From VAZQ01 sp963807865 (GTDB lineage: Bacteria; Pseudomonadota; Alphaproteobacteria; Rhizobiales; Xanthobacteraceae): DNA of 64,000 bases. The notes beneath the pieces were generated by a model, which saw only the letters and a program-made list of their open reading frames with translations, was not told where the DNA came from and made no database searches. Where the stretch lies: positions 434,001 to 498,000 of the forward strand of contig CAWEDK010000039.1 in assembly GCA_963807865.1 (NCBI GenBank). Direction: 5' to 3'. The position numbers were made by a program, and so were the translations under genes. Below are positions 63,572 to 64,000 of the stretch, one piece after another. Position 1 is the stretch's first letter, and each line of letters begins with the position of its first letter.

Positions 63572-64000
63572 TCAGTGCGCGGTCAGGCCCGAGCCATCTT
63601 CCTCGACCGCGGGTTCGGCCGCGACCGCGGTTGCGGCCACCACTTTGGCCTTCTCTTCATCCCACTCGATCGGCTCGGGCTTGCGCACGAGCGCGCGGGC
63701 CAGAACCTCGTCCATCCGGGACACCGGAATGATCTCCAGTCCCTTCTTGATGTTGTCGCTGATCTCGACGAGATCTTTGGCATTCTCCTCCGGGATCAGC
63801 ACCGTCTTGATGCCGCCGCGCGCGGCCGCCAGCAGCTTCTCCTTTAGGCCGCCGATCGGCAGAACGCGTCCGCGTAGCGTGATCTCGCCGGTCATCGCGA
63901 CGTCGCGGCGAACCGCAATGCCGGTCATCACCGAGACGATCGCCGTCACCATCGCGACGCCGGCTGACGGGCCGTCCTTCGGGGTCGCCCCCTCCGGCAC
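63572..64000 (-). CDS. lon: Lon protease, C-terminal fragment
   Basis: ATP-dependent protease; only the last ~142 residues of the proteolytic domain are in the window, and the rest lies beyond base 64000. The catalytic Ser is in PKDGPSAGVAMVTAIVS and the Lys in LPIGGLKEKLLAAARGGIKT. MTGEITLRGRVLPIGG and VLIPEENAKDLVEI are typical. The tail after IPVSRMDEVLARALV is Ala/Glu-rich. It is followed by a strong terminator. Confidence 0.96.
   Translation of the reverse strand: MPEGATPKDGPSAGVAMVTAIVSVMTGIAVRRDVAMTGEITLRGRVLPIGGLKEKLLAAARGGIKTVLIPEENAKDLVEISDNIKKGLEIIPVSRMDEVLARALVRKPEPIEWDEEKAKVVAATAVAAEPAVEEDGSGLTAH

Overview
This is GC-rich DNA from an alphaproteobacterium of the order Hyphomicrobiales, most like the Bradyrhizobium / Rhodopseudomonas / Xanthobacteraceae group. 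The support is the gene order (trpEGDC-moaC-moeA-lexA; gltX-gltA-lpxB-lpxI-lpxA-fabZ-lpxD-bamA-rseP-dxr-cdsA-uppS-frr-pyrH-tsf-rpsB; dnaE; lolDC-proS; a nuoA-N operon followed by birA and rnj; lon and hup), a short prolyl-tRNA synthetase, a long ribosomal protein S2, and LexA boxes of the alphaproteobacterial GTTC-N7-GTTC type. It is almost entirely housekeeping chromosome. I see no phage, insertion sequence, CRISPR array or integration site.

Layout. 1-7640 (+): the end of a parvulin-type isomerase, the tryptophan genes trpE, trpG, trpD and trpC, the molybdopterin genes moaC and moeA, then lexA with its own SOS box. 7687-11745 (-): comEC and glnS. 12059-14973 (+): gltX and citrate synthase. 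15170-29869 (-): one long run for lipid A (lpxB, lpxI, lpxA, lpxD), fatty-acid dehydration (fabZ), outer-membrane assembly (bamA), envelope proteolysis (rseP), isoprenoid and phospholipid precursors (dxr, uppS, cdsA) and translation (frr, tsf, rpsB) with pyrH. 30167-37395 (-): dnaE, a tiny SOS-type gene, lolD, lolC, proS. 38080-42982: a DUF1467 protein, a secreted Gly/Cys/Tyr-rich protein, methylmalonyl-CoA epimerase, two Bug-type binding proteins and RNase J. 42996-60604 (-): birA and complex I in the order nuoA, B, C, [GFA], D, E, F, [VOC, DUF3291, pentapeptide], G, H, [81-aa membrane protein], I, J, K, L, M, N. 60899-64000: a BKACE enzyme, tRNA-Asp, HU, tRNA-Val, a small secreted protein and the end of lon.

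The sequence carries several dozen single-base frameshifts, mostly one extra G or C. They interrupt genes that should be essential (gltX, glnS, cdsA, lolD, rnj and many nuo genes), so I read them as consensus errors. Coordinates below span the whole gene across these breaks, and lengths are given after repairing the frame.

The most interesting observations are: (1) a 32-codon membrane-peptide gene just upstream of dnaE whose promoter spacer holds a perfect LexA box, a candidate SOS division or membrane effector; (2) a tandem double-hairpin element found twice, in the same orientation, 20-24 nt upstream of the start codons of two aminoacyl-tRNA synthetase genes (glnS and proS); (3) five extra genes carried inside the complex I operon; (4) an orphan plus-strand terminator between minus-strand genes, hinting at an unannotated small transcript; (5) a compensating pair of frameshifts in dnaE that hides about 55 wrong residues inside an apparently intact ORF.
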